From contig PLRV01000037.1 in NCBI GenBank assembly GCA_003164925.1, positions 74,145-134,330 of the forward strand: 60,186 nt of DNA, written 5' to 3'. The stretch is from Caulobacteraceae bacterium. GTDB taxonomy: Bacteria > Pseudomonadota > Alphaproteobacteria > Caulobacterales > Caulobacteraceae. Under the pieces are notes generated by a model. It did not search any database, was not told the DNA's origin, and worked only from the letters and a program-made list of their open reading frames with translations. Shown one piece after another: positions 39,316-47,941 of the stretch. The translations under genes were made by a program, and so were the position numbers. Numbering within the stretch: position 1 is the first letter of the stretch; every line of letters starts with the position of its first letter.

Positions 39316-41007
39316 ATGACACTGACCGGATGGCTGGAGATCGCAGCGTTCCTAGCCCTGCTTGGGGCCTGCGTTGTCCCCCTGGGGCGCTATATGGCCA
39401 AGGTCTTCTCCGGTCAGCGAACCTTCGCGCACGTGCTGATCGAGCCGATCGAGCGGGGCTTTTATCGCCTCGCCGGAATCGACCCCACGCGCGAACAGGG
39501 CTGGTTTACCTATTCGCTCTGCCTACTGGCCTTTCATCTGCTGGGCGTGCTGATCCTTTACTGGCTTCTGCGGACCCAGGCTTGGCTGCCGTTCAATCCT
39601 CAGCATTTTCAGGGCATGGCGCCGGACCTGGCGTTCAACACAGCAATCAGCTTCGTCACCAACACCAGTTGGCAATCCTACGCCGGCGAAAGCGCCCTCA
39701 GCCATCTGTCCCAGATGGCGGGCATCGCTGTCGCCTCATTCCTGTCGGCCGCCGCCGGCGTGGCCGTGGCCATGGCGCTGATACGCGGCTTCGCGCGGTC
39801 GGGCGCCGAGACCATCGGCAACTTCTGGGTCGATCTGACCCGTTCGGTGCTCTACGTCCTCCTGCCGCTGTCGATCCTCGGCGCGGTTGTGCTGCTGGCT
39901 CAGGGCGCGCCCCAGACGCTCGCCGCTAATGTGGCCTCGATCGCCGTCGAAGGCGCCCATCAGTCGATCGCGGTGGGGCCGGTCGCTTCGCAGGAGTCGA
40001 TTAAGCTGCTCAGCGGCGATGGCGGCGGCTTCTTCAACGCAAATTCCGCCCATCCCTTCGAAAACCCCAACGCCTTCACAAACCTCTTGGAAATGTTGCT
40101 GATCTTCGTGGTTGGAGCAGCCCTGACCCACACCTTCGGCAAGATGATCGGATCGACCCGGCAGGGCTGGGTGCTGCTGACGGTGATGGCGATCCTGTTC
40201 GTGGGCGGCGTGGCGGTGATCTACGCCGCCGAGGCGCAGGGTAATCCGGCGCTGTCCTATCTGGGCGTCAACGGGCCCAACATGGAAGGCAAGGAGACGC
40301 GCTTCGGCGCGCCCGGCTCAAGCCTATTCGCGGAGGTCTCCACCGCCTCGGCCGACGGTGCGGTCAATTCCATGCACGACAGCTACATGCCGCTGAGCGG
40401 CCTCGTTCTGATGGCCAATATGAAGATCGGCGAGGTTATCGTCGGCGCGCCAGGCTCAGGCCTGTTCAGCATGCTGCTGTTCGCCATCATTGCCGTGTTC
40501 GTCGCCGGCTTGATGGTGGGACGCACCCCGGAATATCTCGGCAAGAAGATCGAGACGCGGGAGGTGCAGTTCGCCATGCTGGCCTCGCTGGCGCCTCCGA
40601 TCATCACCCTGGGCTTCACGGCCATCGCTGCGGTCCTGCCTGCGGGATTGGCCGGGCGCGAGGCGACCGGGCCGCACGGGCTGTCGGAGATCCTCTACGC
40701 CTACACCTCCGCCGCGGCGACCAACGGCAGCGCCTTCGCTGGGCTGTCGGCCAACGCCCCGTTCTACAATCTGACTTTGGCGCTCGCGATGGCGCTCGGG
40801 CGGTTCGCCGTGATCGTCCCGGTGCTGGCCTTGGCCGGCGCCCTAGCGGCCAAGCCGCGCCTTGAGCTCTCCGCCGGCGCCATGCCCACCGACACCGCCC
40901 TGTTCGGTGGCCTGCTGATCGGCGTGATCCTGATCATCGGCGGGCTGGCCTATTTCCCGGCCCTCACGCTGACTCCGATCCTGGAGCAGATGTCGATGCA
41001 CCGGTGA
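39316..41007 (+). CDS. kdpA: KdpA, potassium-binding subunit, without kdpB/kdpC
   Basis: The K+-channel-like subunit of the high-affinity KdpFABC pump, in the inner membrane. The 563-residue protein has all four selectivity-filter regions: NTSWQSYAGE (about 106-115), GDGGGFFNANSAHPFENP (about 222-239), KETRFG (about 337) and AATNGSAFAGLSAN (about 461-474), plus about ten membrane helices. The ATG at 39316 is chosen over TTG 39292. kdpB and kdpC, which normally follow at once, are absent: the next 685 bases hold no gene, and the following genes are on the other strand. Function therefore needs partners encoded elsewhere. Confidence 0.93.
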   Translation: MTLTGWLEIAAFLALLGACVVPLGRYMAKVFSGQRTFAHVLIEPIERGFYRLAGIDPTREQGWFTYSLCLLAFHLLGVLILYWLLRTQAWLPFNPQHFQGMAPDLAFNTAISFVTNTSWQSYAGESALSHLSQMAGIAVASFLSAAAGVAVAMALIRGFARSGAETIGNFWVDLTRSVLYVLLPLSILGAVVLLAQGAPQTLAANVASIAVEGAHQSIAVGPVASQESIKLLSGDGGGFFNANSAHPFENPNAFTNLLEMLLIFVVGAALTHTFGKMIGSTRQGWVLLTVMAILFVGGVAVIYAAEAQGNPALSYLGVNGPNMEGKETRFGAPGSSLFAEVSTASADGAVNSMHDSYMPLSGLVLMANMKIGEVIVGAPGSGLFSMLLFAIIAVFVAGLMVGRTPEYLGKKIETREVQFAMLASLAPPIITLGFTAIAAVLPAGLAGREATGPHGLSEILYAYTSAAATNGSAFAGLSANAPFYNLTLALAMALGRFAVIVPVLALAGALAAKPRLELSAGAMPTDTALFGGLLIGVILIIGGLAYFPALTLTPILEQMSMHR

Positions 41008-41692
41008 CCTCAGTCATCACGGCCGCGCCGGTTCACTGACCTGAATAGGGGGATTTGATCGCCAACTGGGCCTCTGAGGCCGAATGGGACTGGGGCTCGC
41101 GGTAACAGCGCTCGCCGCAGCGGGTTCGTGAAAGCCGTATGCTCGAACGACCCCTATGGCTATGCAGATGACGAGCCAACTGGAGATTGCCGCAAAGGTC
41201 AGACGAGCAGGCGGTCCGGCTTCGGCTTGAGATCGGGCCCTTGTGACATAGCGACTGGTCAATGAGGGAACGAGGCGGCGGACGCTGTTGGGACGAAACA
41301 AGCGCCCGCCGCCTTTTCCCGACGCGTCAGGGGACTCACGCTCGGGAAACGCGTCTGGATCAGGATCGTCGGAGACGATTGAGCAGGGTCGAAGGGCGGT
41401 ATTCCGTGGGGAACGCATTGGACAAAGATCCAGATCAGGGCGTCGCTAATACCGGCGGGGCGCCGTGCTCGGCCATGTGGCGTCTAGCTTTCAACCGCCA
41501 ATATGAACCCAAGGCCCATAAGCGTTCGATCTCGACCTGCAGGCGGGCACATAAAGGCCTCATCAAAATTGAGGGGACTTGGAGCCCGCAGCGGCGCTTC
41601 CACCGAAACGATCGCGGTCCTCGGCATGAGCCCCGTTCAAGGCGTTCGCGGAGCCTGTAAAGGTGAGCGGTCGCCCGTGTCCCTTCAGTGGA
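41008..41692. other. Gene-free region after kdpA
   Basis: 685 bp with no convincing gene. Six-frame reading shows no KdpB (P-type ATPase DKTGT) or KdpC sequence, intact or fragmentary. Confidence 0.6.
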
Positions 41693-41911
41693 TCAACGTA
41701 TGTCTGGAGACCGCTCGATCTTTTCCGCGTCGACCTTGAGGTCCAACGCGAACCTCGCGGCTCCGAAGCCAAAGAACCAGATAAACGCCAATACCCGAAG
41801 CGGATCGGCCGCCGATTGGAAATAATGGCTTGCCACTAACAGACTGACAAAGCCTCCGGCGCCGGCGCCAGTGATTACTGTGCGCGATAGCCAGGGATGG
41901 GATTGAATCAT
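41693..41911 (-). CDS. Small inner-membrane protein
   Basis: A 72-residue protein from ATG 41911, preceded by AAGAGGA at 7-base spacing. Two hydrophobic segments (VITGAGAGGFVSLLVAS, about 12-28, and LRVLAFIWFFGFGAARFAL, about 38-56) suggest a hairpin in the membrane. The C-terminal tail is charged. Its start lies 30 bases after the stop of the next gene upstream on the same strand, so they may be one transcript. The function is unknown. Confidence 0.6.
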   Translation of the reverse strand: MIQSHPWLSRTVITGAGAGGFVSLLVASHYFQSAADPLRVLAFIWFFGFGAARFALDLKVDAEKIERSPDIR

Positions 41912-41940
41912 CAATCGATCCTCTTGCGACAACAGCCGCC

Positions 41941-42414
41941 TCACGCCGCCTGACGACAAGCGGCAGTGGTTCGCCGGCGGGCGACATGGACTTCATTGGA
42001 TCGATGAGGGATGCAGCGCTCCACAAGGTATCCGGCTCGTTCGAGGATCAGGTGGATGGGATCGCGCCCGTCTGCGGTCTTCACGGCGGGGGTCTGCACG
42101 ATCAGCACTCCGCCTTCGCGCACGCATGGACGCTCATTGAGAAGGTGTTCGAGTTCGGCCGGCGGAGTGCTTTGTAGGATCAGAAGCACATCGGCCGGAT
42201 CTCTGGGGCCGCCGCCGTGATAGTGGACATAGGCCACGTCGTCGAAGCCGCGGCGGCACAGCCAGATCAGCGGCGCCAAGCCGCCCTTTCCGGTGACACG
42301 CACGGCGCTGCCGGCGTTTACGCCGGCGTTATCAAGAATAGTCGACAGCACATCGGCGGCTCGCCGCGCCCGGGGAACAGCGTCTTTCATCAACTTCATG
42401 TCTCCATCCCGCAA
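41941..42414 (-). CDS. Hypothetical protein, methyltransferase-like remnant
   Basis: A 157-residue protein; the start could be Met 1, 6 or 9. The sequence alternates strands and helices: SAVRVTGKGGLAPLIWLCRRG, VAYVHYHGGG, ADVLLILQ, GGVLIVQTP. This recalls a nucleotide-binding (Rossmann-like) domain such as truncated SAM methyltransferases, but no catalytic motif is certain. It sits upstream of the small membrane protein, same strand. Confidence 0.5.
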   Translation of the reverse strand: MRDGDMKLMKDAVPRARRAADVLSTILDNAGVNAGSAVRVTGKGGLAPLIWLCRRGFDDVAYVHYHGGGPRDPADVLLILQSTPPAELEHLLNERPCVREGGVLIVQTPAVKTADGRDPIHLILERAGYLVERCIPHRSNEVHVARRRTTAACRQAA

Positions 42415-42893
42415 TTCGCCGCGGCGCTCGTTGTCGAGCGCCCGGCGGGCTCATCAGGATCGACCGTAGTTTCCCGCCGAAGGGGATAAAGGGTCGATCG
42501 GAGTCCCGGCGCGCGGGCATAAAGGACCTACAAATCAAGGCGCGTAGGGGACTGATCGCCGGGTTCGAGCACGGACGGCCTGACGCTGCAGGCCGACCGC
42601 TCGGGCGGGGCCCACAACGGCGCCCATTTTTCGACAAAACGTTGATTGGTCTTGGGAAACGACTCTGCTAGGGCCGTGTCCAAGTTGATGTCGCCCAAAT
42701 TATAGGCGCCGCGCCCGCCTAAATTAGGAGCAAATCCGACGATATTGTCCAGGTTGGCTAATATACAAGCAATAATGGTCTAGCTGCCCGGGTAATTGTC
42801 CGGTTGATTTCTTCGAAGCTGGGAATAACATTCAACACAACACTCGCAACGAGCGAGCCCGGTAATCACCGGACGCCTTGGAGGAAACGACCT
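42415..42893. other. Intergenic region
   Basis: About 480 bp between divergent genes; must carry both promoters. The half next to the UrcA gene is AT-richer (42690-42850). No further gene or clear operator was found. Confidence 0.45.
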
Positions 42894-43241
42894 ATGCTTA
42901 AGGTGCTATTTTCTGCGGCTGCGGCTACTGCCCTGTTGTCCGGCCACGCTCTGGCCGGCGACTTTGTGACCCAATCGGTGAGGCTGCACGTCGACCGTGT
43001 GAACTATGACAATCCCGCCCAAGTCCAGGCGCTCTACGTCCACATCGAAACCGTGGCGCGCCAAACCTGCATCGATCAGCCCGACCCCGCGCTTCCGCAT
43101 GTCGCCCCGGACTTGAACTGCGTGAACCATTTGGTTGCCGATGCCGTGGGCAAGATCAACCGGCCCCAACTGACCGCGATCTACGAAAACCTAACCCCCG
43201 CTCGTAGCCCGCGCAGCGTCCTGGCCGGCAACGATCAGTAG
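42894..43241 (+). CDS. UrcA-family secreted protein
   Basis: A 115-residue protein of the UrcA family, common in Caulobacterales and Sphingomonadales. The signal peptide (VLFSAAAATALLSGHALAG) is followed by the typical SVRLHVDRVNYDNPAQVQAL, IETVARQTC and a second Cys in LNC that probably forms a disulphide, then VADAVGKINRPQLTA. The family's function is unknown. GGAGG lies 9-13 bases before ATG 42894. A hairpin terminator follows. Confidence 0.88.
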   Translation: MLKVLFSAAAATALLSGHALAGDFVTQSVRLHVDRVNYDNPAQVQALYVHIETVARQTCIDQPDPALPHVAPDLNCVNHLVADAVGKINRPQLTAIYENLTPARSPRSVLAGNDQ

Positions 43242-43269
43242 GCGCGACGCGCTTAGCTGGGTTTGAAGA

Positions 43270-43303
43270 CAAGGCGCCTCGGACTCCTGTCCGGGGCGTC
43301 TTG
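43270..43303 (+). terminator. Terminator after UrcA gene
   Basis: A 14-bp stem with two wobble pairs (43270-43283 with 43290-43303) and a 6-base loop, followed by a weakly T-rich tail. Confidence 0.6.
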
Positions 43304-43360
43304 CTTGATTATTCGATACAGCGAGAGCCATTTCGTCGGGGCCCCGGACCGGAGGGGGCC

Positions 43361-43642
43361 TTAGGCGCGTCGCGCCGCCGTCGCGGCCTGGGCCATGCGC
43401 ACCTTGGCGTTGTTGTCGCGCGTGGATGCGTTCACGCAGTCGCGGTACTCGATGTAGGGATCGTCTTTCGAGCACTGCAGCTCACGGTGATCGCCGGACG
43501 TCTTGGCTTGGTCGTCCCTGACCGAATGGGTCGATTCGGATGCCGATGAGGCCGTGGCGCCGGTTGCGGCCGGCCCCTGCGCGAACGCCGGACTGGCGCC
43601 CAGGGCGGCGTTGGCCATCATGATCAGTACGATTTTTTTCAT
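43361..43642 (-). CDS. Small secreted protein, unknown
   Basis: A 93-residue protein from ATG 43642. The signal peptide (KKIVLIMMANAALGASPAFAQ) precedes a Ser/Thr-rich stretch and a mature part with two cysteines (LQCSKDDPYIEYRDCVNAS), probably a disulphide. It ends in an Ala-rich helix. No family is recognised. Confidence 0.65.
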   Translation of the reverse strand: MKKIVLIMMANAALGASPAFAQGPAATGATASSASESTHSVRDDQAKTSGDHRELQCSKDDPYIEYRDCVNASTRDNNAKVRMAQAATAARRA

Positions 43643-44030
43643 CAGGTCTGAGCCTTCATGGCCGAGGCGTAGAGCGCCAAAGCCATTGCAACCCGCCATG
43701 GTCCCGGCCGGAAGCCTGCATGCCGTTGGGTCGGGATTCCTTGCCTAATTGCGGAACTTTTGAGCACCGCAGGGGGAGGGCGCCGGCGTACGGTTCGAGT
43801 GGCCGGAACCGCAGCGCCCCACCTCCAAAACTCGACCAGTAATAATTACAAAAACTGGCGGTTCTGAGTAGCCAATGAGGACCGTACCCATGACAAATAC
43901 AAATCGACAGTCGGCCGAATAAAAAATCCACAGGACGGAAATTTCGCGACCCAGAGATGCGGTTCGGCGCGTTCTACGAAGACATGCTGCTCGCCGACAG
44001 CTACTTTCAAACCTGATCGGAGAGGCCATC
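43643..44030. other. Intergenic region with a possible gene remnant
   Basis: About 390 bp. A short open frame ending TGA at about 44014-44016 reads FRDPEMRFGAFYEDMLLADS, protein-like but too short to name. It may be the end of a lost gene or chance. Confidence 0.35.
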
Positions 44031-44744
44031 GTGAAGTCCGTTAGCATCATCCGGCATGTTCATTTCGAGGATCTGGGCGCCTTCGCGCCGCTGCTCAGGC
44101 GCCTTGGCTACGAGATTAGCTATCTCGACGCCGGCGTCGACGAACTGCCTGACGACGTCGCGGACCGGGCGGACCTGATGGTCGTCCTCGGCGGCCCGAT
44201 CGGGGCCTATGAGGACGACCTCTATCCGTTCCTGCATGAGGAGTTGCGCCTGATCCAACGGCGTCTTGCCAAGGGCGCGCCGCTGCTCGGGATTTGCCTC
44301 GGCGCCCAGCTCATCGCTCGGGCGCTGGGCGCGAAGGTCTACCCCGGACCCGCCAAGGAGATCGGCTGGAAGACATTGGATTTGACCGATGCCGGCCGCC
44401 AAGGACCGCTGGCCTGCCTGGAGGATGTCGCCGTGCTCCACTGGCACGGCGACACCTTCGACCTGCCCGTGGGCGCGACCCGGCTTGCCTCCACCCCGCT
44501 GTGCCCCAACCAGGCCTTCTCCGTGGGCCGCCAGGTGCTTGCGTTTCAATTCCATCCCGAGGCCGCCGAAAGCGGTTTCGAGCGCTGGCTGATCGGCCAT
44601 GCCTGCGAGATCGCCGCCACTCCGGGGGTCAGCGTCCAAGGCCTGCGCGCCCAAGCGCGAGCGCTCGCGGCGAACGGCGCCCGGCAGGGCCAGCTGTGCT
44701 TTGAGGCATGGCTTGCCGGGCTCAGCCCCGGCGGGCCCGTCTGA
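44031..44744 (+). CDS. Class I glutamine amidotransferase
   Basis: A 237-residue class I glutamine amidotransferase-like protein (GMP-synthase-type). The nucleophile is Cys in PLLGICLGAQLIA (about residue 86), and the His and Glu of the triad are in FQFHPEAAES (about 173-177). The oxyanion-side segment VVLGGPIGAYEDD is present. Such proteins hydrolyse glutamine or gamma-glutamyl compounds; no synthase partner is adjacent, so the substrate is unknown. GTG 44031 has GGAGAGG upstream. Confidence 0.9.
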   Translation: MKSVSIIRHVHFEDLGAFAPLLRRLGYEISYLDAGVDELPDDVADRADLMVVLGGPIGAYEDDLYPFLHEELRLIQRRLAKGAPLLGICLGAQLIARALGAKVYPGPAKEIGWKTLDLTDAGRQGPLACLEDVAVLHWHGDTFDLPVGATRLASTPLCPNQAFSVGRQVLAFQFHPEAAESGFERWLIGHACEIAATPGVSVQGLRAQARALAANGARQGQLCFEAWLAGLSPGGPV

Positions 44745-44932
44745 GCATGGATGGCCTGACTCTCCATGGCCGATCCGCAGTCACGTCGATGTTGTTTTGC
44801 CACACCCTGGCGAGCCGCGGTCGAATTTGGATCCTCGCCTTTGCGGGCTCCCGCTTCGCCGCCGTGTCCACCCGTCGCGCTCGACGCCCTGGCCATCGAC
44901 CAGCTGCACAAAATCAAGGGGCCCCAGGGGCG

Positions 44933-45343
44933 TCAGACGTTCAGGTAGTGAACTGGACGGGCGGCCGGAGCAGGGCGCATCAGCCAGCTCACCCGCTCGA
45001 GGATGTCCTGGCCGCTGAACGGCTTGACGATGCACGACCGCGCGCCCAGCTGCATGATCTCCTGCAGGTTCTCCGGCGTCAGGTTGCGACCCATCAGCAG
45101 GACGGGAAATGTGAGCAGGCTCTTGCGACGCAACTCTTCCATCACGCCTTTGGCGCCCGCGCCCTGCAGATTGTAGTCCAGGATCATGGCGTTCGGGCGC
45201 GCGTTCTTGACGGCTTCCATGAGCTCGGCGCTGTCGCGCGACACATAGACGCGATGGCCGCTCAGCTCCAAACGGATCTGAAGCAATTCCAGCACGGTGC
45301 GATCGGTATCGGCGACCGCGATGCGGGAAGCGGTGGTCTTCAT
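44933..45343 (-). CDS. Single-domain response regulator (CheY-like)
   Basis: A 136-residue receiver domain. The acidic pair is in VADTDRT (about 10-14), the phospho-acceptor is Asp in AMILDYNL (about 56), and the conserved Lys is in IVKPF (about 108). The usual Thr/Ser at the end of strand 4 is replaced (LLMGRN), so signalling may differ. No output domain. It lies 36 bases after a hypothetical gene on the same strand. It probably passes phosphate or binds a partner in the cytoplasm. Confidence 0.85.
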   Translation of the reverse strand: MKTTASRIAVADTDRTVLELLQIRLELSGHRVYVSRDSAELMEAVKNARPNAMILDYNLQGAGAKGVMEELRRKSLLTFPVLLMGRNLTPENLQEIMQLGARSCIVKPFSGQDILERVSWLMRPAPAARPVHYLNV

Positions 45344-45379
45344 GGTGAGGGCCTTCGCCGGACGCCGCTGCGGCGCATT

Positions 45380-45766
45380 TCAGAACAGGTCGACATTCCC
45401 AGCCGACTCGCGTTCGTTGATGCCTTTTTCGCCGCCTCCGAGCGCCGCGGTCATTCGATCCGCCAGGGCGCCGAGAGTAATGCCTTGCAGCGCCTCATCG
45501 ACCTGAGCCGAAACTTCGATGGGAACCTTCTCGCTCATCTTCCGCGTGAAGGAAGACAGGCCCGTGAGCTGCTGGCTGAGCAGGTCTACGATATGCATGC
45601 CTTCCATGAACTCGGCCTGATCCTCGTCGGCGAGACGGCCCATGACCCGCCCCAGCATGGCGTCGAGCATCAGACACCGCGCGGCGGCCAGCTCCATTTC
45701 CCACGCCACGACATCAAGGGTCGTGGCGACAGGCGCTTCCAGACGGGAAACCGCGAAAACATTCAC
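45380..45766 (-). CDS. Helical protein paired with response regulator
   Basis: A 128-residue, mostly helical protein (VVAWEMELAAARCLMLDAML; FMEGMHIVDLLSQQLTGLSS). No family is certain. Because it is directly upstream of a CheY-like protein in one operon, it may be a partner, phosphatase-like or docking protein. The phrase is inference from position. The mid-region 'HIVDLLSQQL' resembles histidine-containing helices, but the His is not proven functional. Confidence 0.6.
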   Translation of the reverse strand: MNVFAVSRLEAPVATTLDVVAWEMELAAARCLMLDAMLGRVMGRLADEDQAEFMEGMHIVDLLSQQLTGLSSFTRKMSEKVPIEVSAQVDEALQGITLGALADRMTAALGGGEKGINERESAGNVDLF

Positions 45767-45871
45767 ATCCAGCCCTCCAGCCGCACATGAATCTGGAGTT
45801 GGTGTCGTTAACTTTGGCTGAATGGCCAGGGTATCTGGCGCGAATTGTGACGGAATGCCACTGAGGCGGGC

Positions 45872-47752
45872 CTAATCCTCGTTCTCCGCGGCGTCCGGCT
45901 CAAGTGTTTGCGGCGTGGGAAGCTGGCGTACGGCCACGATCTCGGCCCCGGGAAAGGCCTGCATCACCGACTGGACGAAAGGATCGGCCTCGATCTGGCG
46001 GCGAGCGGCCAGGCGTTCGCGCTGCTCGCGCTCGTACAGGCTTTCCCCGCCGCCGCCGCCCTCGGCCGCCACCAGCCAGGGCTGGCCGGTCCATTCCTTC
46101 AGGCGAACGGCCAGGCGCTGGGCCAGGTTGCCGGGCGCGCCGGGAGCGGGCTCGAAGGTGATGGCGCCGGGGCGGAAGGAAATCGGACGGGCGAACTTGG
46201 CCAGGTCGAGTTTGAGCGTGATGTCGCGCCGGGCGTCGATCAGGCGCATCACGTCGTCCATCGACTGCAAGACGATCTGCGCCGCCGGCTCGGTCGCGCT
46301 GCGCGGCTGCGCTAAAGCCCGGGCCATCGCCGTGGCGCCGCCGCTTCCCCCGCCGCCGGGCGCGGGCGGGCGGGCGCCCCCGCCGCCCGGCAAAGGCTCG
46401 CCCGCCTGCAACGCCTTGAGCGCCTCCTCGGGCCCCGGCAGGTCCGCCGCATAGCACAGCCGAATGAGCGCCATTTCGCACGCCGCGGCCGGGTCGGGCG
46501 CGCGGCGGCATTCCTCGTAGGCCTTGAGCAGCATCTGCCACAGGCGCGCCAGGGTCCCGGCCGAGGCCGACGCTCCGACGGCCGCCAACCGCGCGGCCTG
46601 ATCCGAAGGCAGGGTCAAGGCGTCCGGACCGATGGCCTTGGCCACCGAGGCGCCGTGCGCATGCTCGAGCAGGTCCAGCAGCACCACCGCCGGGTCGGCC
46701 CCGAAGCCGTGCAGGGTGCGAAAGCCGTGCAGGGCTCCGGCCGCGTCGCCGTGCATCACCTGCTCGAACAGGGCGATGGTCTGGGCGCGGTCAGCCAAAC
46801 CCAGCATGTCGCGGATCACCGCGGCGTTGACCGTCTGGCCCCGCTCAGCCTGGACCATGGCCTGGTCGAGCAGAGACTGGGCGTCGCGCACGGACCCTTC
46901 CGCCGCCCGCGCGATCAGAATCAGGCCCTCCTCGTCCACCAGGGCGCCTTCCGCCTGGCAAATGGCCTCCAGGTTACGCACCAGCACCTGCGGCTCCACG
47001 CGGCGCAGGTCGAAGCGCTGGCAGCGCGACAGGATGGTCACCGGCACCTTGCGGATCTCGGTGGTGGCGAAGATGAACTTGGCGTGCGGCGGCGGCTCTT
47101 CCAGGGTCTTGAGCAGGGCGTTGAACGCCGCCGTCGACAGCATGTGCACTTCGTCGATGACATAGACCTTGTAGCGGGCCTCCACCGGCGAATACCGGAC
47201 GGAGTCCAGCAGCTCGCGCATCTCGTCGACCTTGGTGCGACTGGCGGCGTCCATCTCCAGCACGTCGATGTGGCGGCCCTCGATGATGGCGCGGCAGTGG
47301 CGGCCTTCCACCGACAGATCCACCGAGGGCTGATGCACGCTGTCGCTCTCGTAGTTGAGCGCGCGGGCCAAGAGACGGGCGGTGGTGGTCTTGCCCACCC
47401 CGCGCACGCCGGTCAGCATGAAGGCGTGGGCGATGCGGCCGGAGGCGAAGGCGTTCTTGAGGGTGCGGACCATGGCCTCCTGGCCGATCAGGTCCTCAAA
47501 GGTGCGCGGGCGATATTTGCGCGCCAGCACCTGATAGGCGGCGCCGGGCGCGGGATCCGGGGCGAGCGCCAAGGAAGCCGGCAGGGAAGCTGGCGTCGGC
47601 GCGATGGGCGTCTGGGCGACAGGCGTCTGGGGAGCGGTTTCCTCGCCGAACATGGAGAAGGTCTGGTCGTCGCGCTCTTCGGCCGCGCCAGGCACGTCCC
47701 AGGGGGGCGGCTCTTCCGTCTCATCGGCAAGGGGCGGACGGTCGGCGGGCAT
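45872..47752 (-). CDS. dnaX: DNA polymerase III tau/gamma subunit
   Basis: The clamp-loader ATPase, 626 residues. After a Pro-rich N-terminal leader of about 75 residues comes RKYRPRTFEDLIGQ, Walker A GVRGVGKTT (about 115-123), the zinc-module region reduced to a single clear Cys (GRHCRAI), Walker B VYVIDEVHMLS and sensor TTEIRKVPVTILSRCQRFD. The C-terminal tau part is Gly/Pro-rich then conserved around DVMRLIDARRDITLKLDL. The four-Cys zinc site of enteric DnaX is mostly lost, as in relatives. The SRP RNA gene lies just upstream on the same strand. Confidence 0.96.
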   Translation of the reverse strand: MPADRPPLADETEEPPPWDVPGAAEERDDQTFSMFGEETAPQTPVAQTPIAPTPASLPASLALAPDPAPGAAYQVLARKYRPRTFEDLIGQEAMVRTLKNAFASGRIAHAFMLTGVRGVGKTTTARLLARALNYESDSVHQPSVDLSVEGRHCRAIIEGRHIDVLEMDAASRTKVDEMRELLDSVRYSPVEARYKVYVIDEVHMLSTAAFNALLKTLEEPPPHAKFIFATTEIRKVPVTILSRCQRFDLRRVEPQVLVRNLEAICQAEGALVDEEGLILIARAAEGSVRDAQSLLDQAMVQAERGQTVNAAVIRDMLGLADRAQTIALFEQVMHGDAAGALHGFRTLHGFGADPAVVLLDLLEHAHGASVAKAIGPDALTLPSDQAARLAAVGASASAGTLARLWQMLLKAYEECRRAPDPAAACEMALIRLCYAADLPGPEEALKALQAGEPLPGGGGARPPAPGGGGSGGATAMARALAQPRSATEPAAQIVLQSMDDVMRLIDARRDITLKLDLAKFARPISFRPGAITFEPAPGAPGNLAQRLAVRLKEWTGQPWLVAAEGGGGGESLYEREQRERLAARRQIEADPFVQSVMQAFPGAEIVAVRQLPTPQTLEPDAAENED

Positions 47753-47771
47753 GGCTCTTTCGAACAGGAGA

Positions 47772-47872
47772 GGTGGAGACTGGACGACGACCCGCAGCGG
47801 AACTCGTTACGGCTGCTTCCTTCCGGACCTGACCGGGTTGGCGAGGACTACGCCCGTCGCCAGTCTCCGCCC
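47772..47872 (-). ncRNA. ffs: Signal recognition particle RNA (4.5S-type)
   Basis: About 100 nt on the minus strand. It has the SRP core GGTCAGGTCCGGAAGGAAGC followed by AGCCGTAACG, and closing arms GGAGACTGG/CCAGTCTCC (near 47863-47871 and 47774-47782). It pairs with Ffh for membrane-protein targeting. Ends are approximate. Location before dnaX is common in alphaproteobacteria. Confidence 0.93.
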
Positions 47873-47941
47873 CCAATATCAGGCGCCGGACGAACGGGCG
47901 CAAGCCGCACGGCGCCCTTTGTCGATCGACCCGCCATTGAT

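Noticed and set aside
39251-39319. A 22-codon open frame overlapping the kdpA start (possible kdpF)
   Set aside because: Lacks the hydrophobic helix of KdpF; contains charged residues instead.
41017-41660. Open frames on both strands after kdpA
   Set aside because: No ribosome-binding sites, no similarity to kdpB/kdpC and biased composition.
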